Below are positions 21,966 to 32,980 of a DNA stretch of 64,000 bases, piece by piece. The translations under genes and the position numbers were made by a program. Under the pieces are notes generated by a model. The model was given only the letters and a program-made list of their open reading frames with translations, had not been told where the DNA came from and searched no databases. The first letter of the stretch is position 1; the number at the start of each line of letters is the position of its first letter. The DNA comes from Aphanomyces cochlioides. Its lineage: Eukaryota > Oomycota > Saprolegniomycetes > Saprolegniales > Verrucalvaceae. The stretch spans positions 1,302,001-1,366,000 of the forward strand of contig JAHQRK010000018.1 in NCBI GenBank assembly GCA_019828595.1, read 5' to 3'.

Positions 21966-22720
21966 ATGCCACGAACAGGTCGGCCACAAGTTAAAGGTAC
22001 CGTGCGAAGGAAGCAATTATCATACGAAAGAACACCGTACAGCGATCAGTTTAAGTTGGATGTGATATCGACCTACGAGCAAGAAGGGCTAGGAAAAAAG
22101 GTTTGAGGTGTGCTGTCCATAAATATTTCAAAGAAATACGAGATGACAGCATTGTCTCGAAGAAAAAGCTTATCCAAAGCTGGATCAGCAAGCAAACCGA
22201 ACTGTCCAAAAGGCTCCAGACAGCATTGAATCGCCAAGTCAAGCGACAAAGAAAACTTGGAACTGGAAAATCCCCAGTGATAAACAAGAAGAAGAAATTT
22301 ACCAAATCGTCCTTGAAGCGCGAAAAGAGGGAGTCCCTGTTTCCAACCTTTTGCTGGAACAAGCAGCTATTTAAGCCGCACGGGCTGCGAGATACATAGC
22401 CAGTGAGTTTCGTGCCAGCGCTAAGTGGCGTATTGGTTTCCTCAAACGCAAAGGATTGTCTGTTTGCGCAAAAATAAGGTCAAGTTAGTCAACCAATGAA
22501 CAAGGTGACGATCATGGGCCCAAAGAGCCAAAGTTCGCATCTTGGAAAACAACGTGGAACTTGTACTCAAAACAGACCAGACTGCAGTCAACTTTCAGTA
22601 TAAATCAAAAAGACAATTTCACCTGTCGGCATGAAGCACGTTTGGATCAAGTTGTGCGGTCATGAGGAATATCGTGCAAACACCTGCACTTCAAGTTCAT
22701 GGAATGTTGGAGATTCCTTT
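21966..22720 (+). pseudogene. pogo-like transposase fossil (N-terminal half)
   Basis: Starts MPRTGRPQVKGTVRRKQL and shows the CENP-B-type helix-turn-helix (FKLDVISTYEQEGLGKK), a segment EEEIYQIVLEARKEGVPVSN, then AARYIASEFRASAKWRIGFL and the first catalytic region LKTDQTAVNFQY followed by HVWIKLCGHEEYRAN. Several frameshifts and stops interrupt it and the second half of the catalytic core is missing. It differs from both other pogo-type transposases in the window. The chromovirus lies directly on its 5' side. Confidence 0.7.
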
Positions 22721-22734
22721 TAAGCAAGCCCAAA

Positions 22735-23090
22735 TTGGAATCCTACCGAAGCAACACATTGGTGAAAAGACCAAGCATGACGTCTCCGATGAGAGCGATG
22801 GTAGCTCCACGAAGGAAATATTACCACCACTTTCAACGGGAACATCATGCTTGGAGCGACCCGAAGGTGTCAAGCCAGCCAAACGTCGAAAAAAACAACT
22901 TGCTAAAGTGACAGATCATGACGAATCGCTTGACAACGGCAGACATGGCAGCAGCAATTGAAAGAAAGGCGCATGCTCCGACTATCGTTGCCAACATGCC
23001 ATTGTTTATAACGAGCACTGATAATTTGACTCCAATCGCAAAACGATTTGTGGAATTACAACAAGCTGAGGTTGTTGTTACATAGAAGCC
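22735..23090 (+). pseudogene. Fragment of a NAM-associated-like protein (Harbinger partner ORF)
   Basis: Reads DESDGSSTKEILPPLST, then CLERPEGVKPAKRRKKQLAK, the R-P-x-G-x-K-x-A-K-R pattern that marks the C-terminal domain of the Myb/SANT-like DNA-binding partner encoded by oomycete PIF/Harbinger elements. The expected helical end (IERKAHAPTIV...FVELQQAEVV) follows in shifted frames. Convergent with the Harbinger transposase next door, as in two-gene Harbinger elements. Confidence 0.55.
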
Positions 23091-23216
23091 CGTGCACAAG
23101 AGAGACAAGCAACATTTCAAGGTGATGCTAATGCAACACAAGCTAAAGCTAGTAGTGGCAGTGAAGTGCTTCTGTAATGATCTGTGATACATGACTTGTA
23201 ATAAAGTTAATTACAT

Positions 23217-24413
23217 TTATTGATTACCTATCTTATTCCACAGGTGCTCAATGATATCCCTTCTTAGCTTGTTGTGTCCATTTTCATCACGAACTGCATT
23301 TGAGAGCTCAATATAAGTTTGGAAGGATGCTGGTTCTATCAAGCAGGCTAAATCCACTTGACAACTGAATTCAACACTACAAGAGTCGTGTCGAGTTCTT
23401 TTTTTGACAACCATGTTATGAAGGCAAATGCATGCTTGCCAAATTAAATGCAGCATTTCGCGACTCCAGCAGCGACCTGGGTTAGCCAGGATATGTGATA
23501 ACCGTCAATGAGGCACTTTACCTCGAAAGAAGCTGCGTTTGCCGCACCATTTATGACTTTTACCAACAACGTTGACCTGTCGAGGACATTGATGTTGTTA
23601 TATTATTAGAGCCAGGAATGCCCACAAATGCGTGCCAAATCCAAAGATTCTTGGTAGCTTCTAATTTGATTGAACGGCGTCCATTCCGATCTTGGTATTG
23701 CCCCTGCCATGCCACGGGGCAATTTCTCCACACCAAATGGGTGCAGTCGATTGAGACAAACATTCCAGGAAATCCACGCTTTTCGTTCTCCCACATGTGT
23801 CTTATAATATCATCTGGAGTGGGGTCCCGTAGATAAACTTCACCAAACGCAGCCACAATCGCTTTTGCAAATCTCTTTAAAGTGACATTTGCTGTCGTTT
23901 CAGTCAGACGACAATATTCGTCCACAGCGTCTGCTCCTATCCCATAGGCTAGCATTCGCATTGCAGCAGTGCACTTTTCTATAGTTGTTAGTCCTATTGA
24001 ATAAATTTAAAGCCACCGTATCGCGAATAATATAGTACCTCTTCTTCCTGCAACATCTCTCTTTTGCTCAAAGTAGTCATCAATACCGACAATAATCGTC
24101 ATGATACGATCAAAAAGCTCTCTTGTTACCCTAAATCTGCGTCTAAACATGGCTTCCCAATAAACGGGTGGCGTGGAAACGTGTCCAAAGTAGTCACAGA
24201 CAATTCTTTCGTGTCCCTCGATGTAATGTCGAGGCAAATTCGCTTTCCGAATGGTTTAGAGCCACCCCAAGGACTTCCTTCTAATTGGGCCTTGTATCTT
24301 TGGACCCTCGTTCTAGTCAAGCGGAGAATTGTCACAGCGATATAGTCGTCTTCATCTGACGAGTCGAAGACATCGTTGACCAGTTGGGTCAGCGTTGCCT
24401 TCCATGCTTCCAT
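23217..24413 (-). pseudogene. PIF/Harbinger transposase, degraded
   Basis: Begins MEAWKATLTQLVNDVFDSSDEDD at 24413. After a one-base frame change near 24242 it continues LPRHYIEGHERIVCDYFG and FRRRFRVTRELFDRIMTII. A GTACTA...CAATAG intron near 24000 restores GLTTIEKCTAAMRMLAYG. The first catalytic region is FVSIDCTHLVWRNCPVAWQG followed by NLWIWHAFVGIPGSNN; the second reads NVLDRSTLLV in a shifted frame; then a deletion removes the region with the catalytic Glu, and the 3' end resumes with QACICLHNMVVKKRTRHD. The right element end may be the GGGGGAGATGCTCC segment near 24563; the left end was not found. Confidence 0.8.
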
Positions 24414-24429
24414 GTTCCATGAAAATATG

Positions 24430-24920
24430 CCTGTGTAATTTTATTATCTAAATATAGGATAAAGAGAAAGGAGTGTTAAAAACCCAGTGCACCAAAAATG
24501 CCCTTTCTTCACAAACACGGAGTTTCGAAACTCAGTTTCAGTGTCAAAACTCAGTGACCGGGGGAGATGCTCCTAACCCCATATTAGCCAAATAAGTTGA
24601 AAAGCACAATACTAGTACTTCCAAGTATTTTGGGTTTTTCCATTTTGGCATCTTGGAACATTTCGGATAGGATTTCTAAACGCATTTGGATGACTTTCCG
24701 GTCAGATAGTTTGGTTGCCAATTAAATTGAGCTCTGAGTTGCAGACATGAAGTAGGATTAGACAGATTTCGCAAAGAAGTTCCATTAATTATCTTCATCC
24801 ACAACAGTTTGGAGATCCACAAACTTGCTGAAATTTGGGGACTCTGCAAATATTTTTCAGAGGTTCTTCAAAATTGTATAATTTATGAGAGTATTTTTTG
24901 TGGATAATTCGTGGAATGGA
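24430..24920. other. Noncoding DNA beside the Harbinger remnant
   Basis: No gene. Contains overlapping repeats of an ACTCAGTTT-type motif (24515-24565) close to the probable Harbinger terminus, then AT-rich sequence. Confidence 0.4.
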
Positions 24921-25810
24921 AGCCTACCAAAACCTACACAATTGATTTTGTGTAAAAATCACAAACGCGACATTTTTCGATTTTTATTACAGCACAAATT
25001 CGTGATTTTTGTGGACCTCCGACACAAAAAACCTTAATAATCAAATACAAGTTTATACAATTCATCTGCCGACGTCCAGTGATTTCCCAAATCATCATGC
25101 CCCGCAGAGGCAAAGGTTGGTGTAATCATCGATCTAACTTATGCTCGACCAGATCCAGCAGTACCTCGTCGGGGATTTCCGCAAATGCGCGCGAAAGTGC
25201 TTCTTCGCCGATACGGAGTATACGAAAGCAAGTACTTGGAGCCAGGGCAAAAAGCTTTTGTAGGGTCTTGGCTTCGTTCGCGGCAGTGTAGAAGTGTAGC
25301 ACAAGTGCTAGGACTGCGTGCTTATGGAGAATCCTTGTTGGTCGTCCACTTCCTCCTGGTCGTTGGACGCGTGTGTATGCTCGCGAGAAATGGATCAGCA
25401 GTGAAACGAATGCGCAAGGTGTGAGAGAGACTGTACCAACAAACGAGCTTTCGTCGCGTGATTTATACATTGTATACCATGCGCAATCTGTCTGATCTTT
25501 CAGCAAAGATCTCGCTTTGATTCGGTTTCGCTCCTTCAATGATCTCCGAATCCGCACGGCTAGGATGATCTTGCGATGCCTGCGTCGGCGACTCAAGAGC
25601 GCAGCAATGGGCCATGCTTGGTGCATTCTTATATGCCTGCCCGATGGAGACCACTTAAATCCAACCAATGGAATTTTATTGATAAATGTTATTTGTGTGT
25701 GTTTAGGTTGCACGACTTTTAGAAGACTGGAGTGTCGGATTAAAAAAATGAAGGCCTTATCCGGACAAAAATTGTGCTTGAAAAGTGGTTTGTGCAGGTT
25801 TTGGTAGGCT
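24921..25810 (-). mobile_element. Non-autonomous DNA element with a truncated Harbinger-like gene
   Basis: Terminal inverted repeats of 21 bp at 24921-24941 and 25790-25810, beginning AGCCTACCAAAACCT, with one mismatch. About 890 bp, enclosing the transposase fragment at 25126-25626. No clear target duplication found. Confidence 0.7.
25126..25626 (-). pseudogene. Harbinger/DDE_4-like transposase, N-terminal part only
   Basis: From ATG 25626 (MHQAWPIAALLSRRRRHRK) the frame runs through CAWYTMYKSRDESSFVGTVS, SGRPTRILHKHAVLALVLHF and CFRILRIGEEALSRAFAEIP, a layout known from the N-terminal half of DDE superfamily transposases of oomycetes (R-G-R-P ... L-x-L-x-L-H-F-Y-T). It stops at 25126 before any catalytic residue. 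Non-functional by itself. Confidence 0.65.
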
Positions 25811-26101
25811 TTCAATGACTTTGCAAAATCGAATTGACAGTGAATACCTGAAGCATTGAAACCAGTTTTATGCTTGTGTGAAAGGTTGGCGATCAACATC
25901 GAAACAACTAAAACATTTGTACTGCTGTATGGCTACCATACACCAAGGATCTGACAAAATTCGAGACAATAATTTAGCTCTTCCGACTTCATCAATACGA
26001 CAAGTTTCATCCTCGTCAAATACTTCGAAGTATCACAAATTCCTCGATTCTCCCTTTAATCAACCATCTTCCATGATTACCTACCAAACCTAATTTTTTA
26101 A

Positions 26102-26680
26102 GGGCTGGTCTGGATGCCCATCAATTTGTTTATTCCATAAAACTGAAATGACATTTTGCAAAATTTTTCCAAAGTTCCAAATTCACAATTTAAAATGGAA
26201 TAGTTGGAGAATTTGTTATTTGTCTGGACGCCACAACTTGTGGCCTTCAACATCACTATTGTTGTCATACTGCTGTGTCAGTAACTTCCGACCGGAAACT
26301 TTGAAATGAGCCAGAGATGAGCAGGCTCGATCACTGTCGCTTCTCAGAGTGTTAGAACATGCAACAGAGTGATAATATAATATATTATCACTCTGTTGCA
26401 TGACAAGCTGAATCTCAAGCTTGACTCGATCAGTGCGTTCATGACGAAAATATGTCATAAATAAAGTAGACCAATTTGGTCCATTTCTTTTATGGCATAA
26501 TTTGGCCAAAACTCCAGAAAATTGTGACACAAAATTCTTTGAGAAGGTGGCATCCAGACAGTCAAAATTGAAAATTATGGCATATTTCGAATTATGGTAT
26601 TTTTGGCATTTTTATGCCATTTTTGGTGGCATCCTAAGACATTGATATTTTATTCTCTGTAATACTTTGTAGTGTATTAA
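26102..26680. repeat. Dispersed repeat, copy 1
   Basis: Begins after TAA with GGGCTGGTCTGGATGCC; the reverse complement of this motif forms the right end in copy 2 (GGCATCCAGACCCGCCC before TAA, 34040-34060). In copy 1 the right end has lost about 10 bp near 26631. The part 26399-26680 is nearly identical to 33813-34104. A minus-strand open frame (26216-26530) shows nothing recognisable. Confidence 0.7.
26358..26402. repeat. Perfect 45-bp palindrome
   Basis: Arms of 22 bp, starting CATGCAACAGAGTGATAATA, around a single central A. Its right edge coincides with the point where homology to the copy at 33813 begins. Confidence 0.9.
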
Positions 26681-28323
26681 CCCGTTCGTGTGGGGAAAGT
26701 TCCATACTTTAATCAAGTTTATTCTTAAGTATACTTGACTTTGCCAACCTGGGTGGCAGGCGAAATAATAAAATAAAAAATGCCAAAAGTCATTATATTT
26801 GCTTCAATTAGGGTAGGTTTCTGCGATTCGCAGGGTCGCAGGCGCCAATCAGAAAAAAGATGAATATTTTTGGTTCCCAGAAATTTATTTTATTACCCAT
26901 TCTCCGAAAACATCGGACAAATATTGCCGTTTGTATGCATCCACAGAAAATTTGTCCTGTATTTTCCAAAATACTCAAAATTCTTTTCATGATTTAATTA
27001 TTTGTAGTACTACGTTTTGTATGAAATAAAATTAAGTTGGAGTGGAATGCGAATGGAATGCAATCCACAGAAGGATTTTTCTGCGGGAAAATGAGCCAAT
27101 CACATTTCGAGAAAATCCCCAAAATAGCATCAAGAGAACCAGGGGGCAAAACACATTCATTTCAACTTATGGCTGGTATCTACTAGCGTGGTTTTATCAC
27201 TCATCGTTATATTAGAGATATGTCATACGCTACTGCAATACTTTAGAACTTATTTAGATATAACTAAAAACATTTAGAAAAGCGTCGTTATCATACGTCA
27301 GCAATCAAAACAAGGGGGTAAATTACTTTTGCTACGAGCAAGCCTGTAGTGAGTGATTCATACGATGAAATGCCACAGGAACTTGTCCAGACATCAGATG
27401 TGCCATGAGCCATGCGCATATACTCAATCGGTCATCGTGTGGTGTAATAGTAAATTGATATCGTTTAGGATAATCACTGGATACACTTCTCATCACTACT
27501 GAGCTTATATAAACTAACGTGAAGGTCTACATGCAAAGTGTGTTTCAAAAGAACAACAGCTAGTACGTGTCAACATGCAGCATACTCAAAGAGCCAATTC
27601 GAATTCAAATTTGTCTCCAGAGTCACTTATCATAACAACTTCATTCAGGCGAAAGTTAATTACCATCAATTTAAACACCCTTAGAACAAACACTAAACTC
27701 TAAGGTAGTCTCAAGTGTGCTGATGATTGCCTGCCTTTTGAAGTCAATAAAGGCATTTTCGATTGCCATTTGAGACTTGCACGTAAGAGTCGCTGTCTCA
27801 TGACTTGTGTTTTTGGCCAATCAACACCGCACAACTTTTAATAACTATTGATTGGCTGAAATATACATAGTAGGATTATTTTTCTGTGAATTCCGAAGAC
27901 AAGTCAATATACAGTATCTGAACAGACGGTTGATTCAAGTATTTTAACCAATGAAATTTGTTTGTTATTACCTTAAATAGTCCTCTTGAACCACAGTCTC
28001 CCTCGCCGTTCATTGGTCGAATTTGAAATTTTGAACTGGTAAGAGAGACTTCTCTCACTTTCCCATTGCACCGTCTTGCTCAAGTGCCTTGAACCTGCGC
28101 TGTGATTTCTGCACCGCCGCCGCAGCCGCCGCAGCTATTCCAAGTACTCAAGCCGATCTGACTCAACGCTACGCCTACCACCGCCGCCGCCGCCGTGCGA
28201 TTCAAGGGGCTCATGTGTCTGCCGCCACCGATGAAGAAACATTTCGATTGGTTGGTGTTTAAACTGCCTTGTACCCAATTGGTCGGTACTTGCAACGAAG
28301 GTCATTTTGCAATTTGCTTTGTC
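26681..28323. other. AT-rich intergenic DNA
   Basis: No gene supported up to the PiggyBac-derived start. From about 28120 to 28200 there are GCC/GCN trinucleotide runs on both strands. An open frame 28195-28323 precedes the chosen start in frame but has no known features. Confidence 0.45.
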
Positions 28324-31286
28324 ATGGAGAAGTGTTGTGTGTGCGGCGAAGAAGAAGGTCCCAACCTACGCCAGTGCTGCATGTGTTTGTCCAAGTTCCA
28401 TCATATGTGTATCATTGAAGAAGGCACAAAACGCGGGTGGTCTGAAGCGGAAGAAGGACAAGAAGTGTGTAGTGCTCAATGTTACCAAGCCAGAGAATAC
28501 GAGTTCCCGAAGTTGTGCCGCCACCGGCAAGAAAGCGAGGTCGTCCTAAGGGATCGAAGAACAAGGCGAAAGTGCAAGATGTACAAGGTGTATCAACACC
28601 GGTGAAGCGTGGTCGTCCGTCGAAGTCAACATCAATGGACAGCCAACTACCAGCGGCCGATGAGGCATCCGAAGCGATAGCTATATTTACACCCGATCAC
28701 AAGTCAATCCGATCCGAGACCATGTATCGCTACGTATCGTTTAAGCCGCTACGAGAAGCTCAGATCCACAAGAACGACAAGAAGTTGCTTGATTTTTACG
28801 CAGATTGCCAAGACTTCATGCTTAGTGGTGTGGTCACCGAAGTGCGCTATGTCGTTGGCAGCGAGAACGATCCCGATTTCGACACGCCGGGCAAGAAATC
28901 GAAAGCGACTGCCAAGACGATGGTTGCATTGTACAAGATCACTTGGAATCACACGCGTTTCCAGCGCGAGGAACCTTGGATTACTGAAGGCTCTTTTACA
29001 AAGGTACTTTATTATCACATTTATCTTACTCACTAAATTGTAGGTGTGGAACAGTTTGCGACTTTGAAGGCGAACCAACGCATGAACGCCGGACGAAGTT
29101 ACCTTCAGATTTCGTCGTTTGTACCCGAAGACGAGTTGCACGAGATGACCGAGTGGAACATGAAGTTCCTAACCGACAGTTCATTCGACGAAGAGAACAA
29201 GGACGATGAAGAGACCAAGAACGACATGCTGCCTAATTTGGAAGCGCCCGTTGACGACGGCAGCGACGACGAATGGTCTGAATACGTGGAACGTGGTTGG
29301 AAGAAGCACGGGAACTACGACACGACAGAAGACATTGAAGGACTTGAAGACGTTGAGTGGATTTGCGGTGGACACTACGCTGGGCCTACACATCTATACA
29401 AACATGAAGACAACAAGGATGACACGCCCGTGGACGAGTTGCGCATTTCCGACGAGTTCAAGGATCTATTCAAAGACCCCGTGAAGGGTTTCCTAGCCTT
29501 TATGCCGCTGGAATTTTGGAAGACCGTGACGTTGCGGACGAACGCCAAGGCATTAGCGCTGCAAGCCGCTCATCCTAAAGGTTACGTTGGTGGCCGAGAG
29601 TTCAAGAAAAGCTTCGAGCTGGTTGAAGTGATGAAGTTTATTGGCTTATTGATCATGATGAGTGTCGTACAAGGCGGCGAGTACAGTCTGTATTGGTCCA
29701 AACCAAGCATGTCGTTCCTTATGCCGCCTACCGAGAACTTTGGCCGCGTCATGGCGATAGACAGATTCATGCAACTGCGAGCGTGCATCACATTTAACGA
29801 CGTTGTCGAACCCGCGGACCCTCTTTGGCGTATCCGACCATTCATCAACCTGTTGAAGGCATCATTCAAGAATTTCGTCGTGGCAGGACGAGAGATCAGT
29901 GTCGATGAGGCGTGCATTCCGTGTCGGTCAAGTTATGCGCGTGCGCTCATCGTCTACAATCCCAAGAAACCTCTGGGCAAGTATCATTTTCGTATTTACA
30001 CTGCAGCATGCGCAACTACTTGGTACGTTTTTGCCTTCAAGATCCACTCGAAGGCGGCAGGCAATTTCGACATGGAAGCCGACGACGAAGCCGATGATGA
30101 CGGTGAGCCAGCCCCAGACAACGACACAGCAAAACCTCGCGATGAAGTCAAGCCAAGTGCACTGCGGCAACATGTCATAATGGGAGGGTAAGTTCATATC
30201 GTGTTATTCTGTTATGAATCTGTTCTAGGCTCGCACCGAGTGATCAATCTGGACAACTGGTATTCTTCGGTGCAGTTATGTCTGACGTTGCTGAAGATGG
30301 GGTTGTATTGCCGAGGAACAGTACGAAGCAACCGAGCGCACAATCCACGGTTCGGCATGTTCGACAAGAAACAGATAAAGTCGTTCATGCGTGGGTCAAG
30401 TTTAGTGTCGGTCGCTACATCTCTGGGCATTGTTGCAGTTTCCTGGCTCGATGGCACAGTCGTGAACATGCTCTCGACTGCGGATGCAACAACAAAGTCA
30501 TTTGTCCATCGCCGAGTTGGAAGGTATGACTTTACACGCTGCTATTACATGTTATCTTTACTAGTCAAACTATCCAACAAGAATGCCTCTCACTCGTCGG
30601 TCTGTACAACAAGTACATGCAAGGTGTTGACCGCCATGATCAACTACGCGAACGATTCTCTATCGCATCAGGAGCAAGCTTCAAGCAATGGTACAAGAAA
30701 CTCGGGTTCGCTCTGATAGACATTGCTATCACCAACTTGTACGTTCTGTACACGATCTGCGAACCGGTCAATCGACGCGATTCGCACCTGCATTTCCAAA
30801 CAAAGCTGGCGAACCAAATGCTGTTCGAAACGGATTGGACATTGTAAGTTATCTCTATGCTATGCTTTTCACACTTGAAGGTTTTCCGAGATACAAGTAC
30901 CAATGGAGTACTCGAGTGTACCCATGACCCAGTCAGCAAAGGCTCTGAAGAAGGCGGCAGCCGCCAAAACTCAAACCACTTGCCGTGCGACGGACAAGCA
31001 AGCGGAAGTGTCGTACAGCCAGCGAATGCGCCGTTATTGTGTTGTTTGCTACTATGAGCGAAGCAAAGAACTCATCAAAACGCAGTGGTGTGACGTACAT
31101 CAAGTCTACTTATGCACAAAAGCATATCTGCAGAGCGAGCAAGCTGTACCAGCTCATCTCTGTCCTCATGCTCAGTGGTCATGTTGGGACAAGTTTCACT
31201 CGTTCTATCAACCAAAAGGCCTTTTTAAGAAAGACGGCAAGATGGACAGAGGCAACGAGCTCTACAAAATGAAGAAGCAGAGCTAA
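28324..31286 (+). pseudogene. PiggyBac-derived transposase with zinc finger and AT-hooks
   Basis: A cut-and-paste transposase gene of the PiggyBac family, probably dead. The start MEKCCVCGEEEGPNLRQCCM carries a PHD-like Cys/His cluster (CxxC, CCMC, HHMC, CSAQC). After a one-base phase change near 28490 two AT-hooks follow (KRGRPKGSKNK and KRGRPSKS). Introns: 29004-29054, about 30188-30228, about 30524-30565 and about 30847-30881. Catalytic Asp positions: ISVDEACIPCRSS, RVINLDNWYSS and MQGVDRHDQLRE. An acidic insert (EADDEADDDGEPAPDND) sits before intron 2. The C-terminal Cys-rich finger is CVVCYYERSKE...CDVHQVYLC...CPHAQWSCW. The exon joint at intron 2 is out of phase by one base, so with the shift at 28490 there are two breaks. 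No terminal inverted repeats recognised. Confidence 0.85.
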
Positions 31287-31367
31287 AAAAGAACCCAAGA
31301 CTAGCAGCGCCAAGAAGTCACTCGTTTTGGTTTAGCGACAACGAAAAAAATGTATAAATTGTTTAGG

Positions 31368-31806
31368 CGCACGAGTGGGTTTGAACCCTGGACCTTTCGG
31401 CTACGAGCACGGTTTATTGAGTATATTACCTAGGTTATAGTGGATATGAACTACTTTAACTCAGCTGGACCAGGTCTAACGGCTTTGTCTTGATAGTTCT
31501 ACCTTTTCGGTAGTACAGCGATTCGACACGTTTTTACAGAACGGCCACATTAAACTGACACTTTCATTCCGGTAACCGCTTCCGGACAATCCTTCTCTTG
31601 TAAGTTCGAGGCGCACTTAAGTTTCCCGATCACATACATCCCATTAAATACCGTGCTTTCGGACAGGGGGGGTGGAGGGGTTGCAAATCCCTCGTCCTAG
31701 CCCGGGATCGAACCGGTGACCTCTCGCTTACGAAGCGTGTGCTCTACCACTGAGCCAATTTCCCCCCCTTTCGGCTACGAGCACGGCGACAAACCACTAA
31801 GCTGTG
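31368..31806 (-). repeat. tRNA-like (SINE head) sequence split by a younger SINE
   Basis: Read on the minus strand and ignoring the insert, it has a box A (CAGCTTAGTGG at 31794-31804), an anticodon-like loop CTCGTAG, and a box B (GGTTCAAACCC at 31378-31388). The acceptor ends do not pair, so it is a tRNA-derived element or pseudogene, not a working tRNA. Confidence 0.6.
31413..31766 (-). mobile_element. tRNA-derived SINE with 20-bp target site duplication
   Basis: 354 bp between two copies of CCTTTCGGCTACGAGCACGG (31393-31412 and 31767-31786; the first two Cs may be chance). The right end, which is the 5' head on the minus strand, holds a tRNA-like region (about 31697-31766) with a perfect box A (TGGCTCAGTGG) and box B (GGTTCGATCCC), D-stem GCTC/GAGC, and a loop TTCGTAA with anticodon CGT (Thr). 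The acceptor stem does not pair, as expected for a SINE head. The remaining 280 bp is an unrelated body. Long duplications point to LINE-type target-primed integration. Confidence 0.7.
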
Positions 31807-31879
31807 AAATGATGACGAAATTGGCGATATTTTAGAAAGAAAAGAGGATTTTATTACAAAAGAGACATAAATAACAGGT

Positions 31880-31940
31880 ATGATCACTCGCTGGGATTGA
31901 TCCCTGTACCTGCACGATGCGAAGAGGACTAAGCTACAGA
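31880..31940 (-). repeat. Third tRNA-like sequence
   Basis: Box A-like TAGCTTAGTCC (31926-31936) and box B-like GGATCAATCCC (31893-31903) on the minus strand with a degenerate anticodon arm between them. Probably another SINE head remnant. Confidence 0.45.
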
Positions 31941-31960
31941 AGTAGTCAAACGTAAAGGTG

Positions 31961-31968
31961 TATATAAG
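31961..31968 (+). promoter_or_regulatory. Possible TATA box
   Basis: TATATAAG lies 81 bp before the ATG of the gene at 32042, with ATTGG about 8 bp downstream. Spacing is plausible for a core promoter; no other support. Confidence 0.35.
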
Positions 31969-32041
31969 GCCATGATTGGTAAAACAATTTCAACTGTCAT
32001 TTCAACGGCCTTCCCACTTTCCGATTTATCGCGTATTGACC

Positions 32042-32980
32042 ATGGCCAACATGTCGATGCAGTTCCTGTGCAACATGACGTTCACACCGATCATAGCTGG
32101 AGCGGCACCAGCGGCCGCTGCGCCGGCGAACAACAATATGGAAACAGCGACTCAGCGACGTCGCAGACAACGAGCGGCATCAGTGCAGCGCTGCTTTGAA
32201 GCATATGAAGACCGTCTCAACCGTCGATCTTATGACCGCAATGACGAGCCAAGAGGGTACAACAACAGACCTTATTACAACGACCGCCGCAACGCTGACT
32301 ACTCCTACCATGGCCGTGGTCGCGGCGGTCGAGGCGGCAGCCGTCGCCGGTCTCAATCGCGTCCAAACGACCGCGGCCGCCGGCAATACTTTCCCGCTCG
32401 TCGTAACAACCGCGACCCCCGGCCACCTCAACATGGGTGGGGTGAATTGGCAACTCAAACAGCCGGTGGTCAAGATGCAATTCTCAACGGTGGGCGGCTC
32501 GTGCCAATTGTTCCTGAAGCCCGACGAACCGTTGACGTGGCAGCTCCAATTGATGTCTCGCAAAATGTTGCCGCACAAGCGCCGCCAGAAAACCTTGGTG
32601 TTGCACCGCCCGTATCAGTCGAAGTCATTGATTTTGTTTCGCCGGAAGCTGTTGCCGTCGCTGAACCGATTGAAACCTTGGAACCTATTGATGCGCAAGC
32701 GCCGCTTGAAGTTCAAGAAGCTACTGGAGCGCAAGAGCCGCTCGAAGTACCGGAAAACGATGTTGCCCAAGCGCAGTTTGAAGCCTTGGAAGCTGCCGAT
32801 GCACAAGCGACAGCAGAAGTTCCAGAAGTTGGTGCGCAAGCGCCGCTCAAAGTCCCGGAAGTTGTTGATGTGAATGCCCAGGAAGTTGCCGATGAGCAAG
32901 CGACCGCCAATGTTGATATTACTGCTGGCGATGATGATCATGCAGCTGCGCCGCTTGATGCCGCTGGTCCTACACAGTAA
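32042..32980 (+). CDS. RG-rich, Ala/Pro/Glu-repeat protein, unknown
   Basis: 312 residues from the first in-frame ATG (MANMSMQFLCNMTF). After an Ala-rich segment and a basic RRRRQRAASVQ stretch comes an RG/RY-rich region (YDRNDEPRGYNNRPYYNDRR, GRGRGGRGGSRRRSQSRPND), typical of RNA-binding RGG boxes. The C-terminal half is a run of acidic degenerate repeats around DAQAPLEVQEATGAQEPLEV, EVPEVGAQAPLKVPEV. No structured domain seen. Other frames here are also open over more than 600 bp because the sequence is repetitive and stop-poor, so the coding call rests on the ATG, the TATA box and composition. The region resembles low-complexity gag/RNA-binding proteins, and it may belong to a mobile element. 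Confidence 0.55.
   Translation: MANMSMQFLCNMTFTPIIAGAAPAAAAPANNNMETATQRRRRQRAASVQRCFEAYEDRLNRRSYDRNDEPRGYNNRPYYNDRRNADYSYHGRGRGGRGGSRRRSQSRPNDRGRRQYFPARRNNRDPRPPQHGWGELATQTAGGQDAILNGGRLVPIVPEARRTVDVAAPIDVSQNVAAQAPPENLGVAPPVSVEVIDFVSPEAVAVAEPIETLEPIDAQAPLEVQEATGAQEPLEVPENDVAQAQFEALEAADAQATAEVPEVGAQAPLKVPEVVDVNAQEVADEQATANVDITAGDDDHAAAPLDAAGPTQ

Noticed and set aside
31697..31766. Functional tRNA-Thr(CGT) gene on the minus strand
   Set aside because: Box A, box B, D-arm and anticodon loop look right, but the acceptor stem does not pair and the anticodon and T stems each have a mismatch; flanking duplications show it is a SINE head.
32196..32873. 225-codon alternative frame
   Set aside because: It lies in a repetitive stop-poor region; the overlapping frame with its own ATG and TATA box is better composed.
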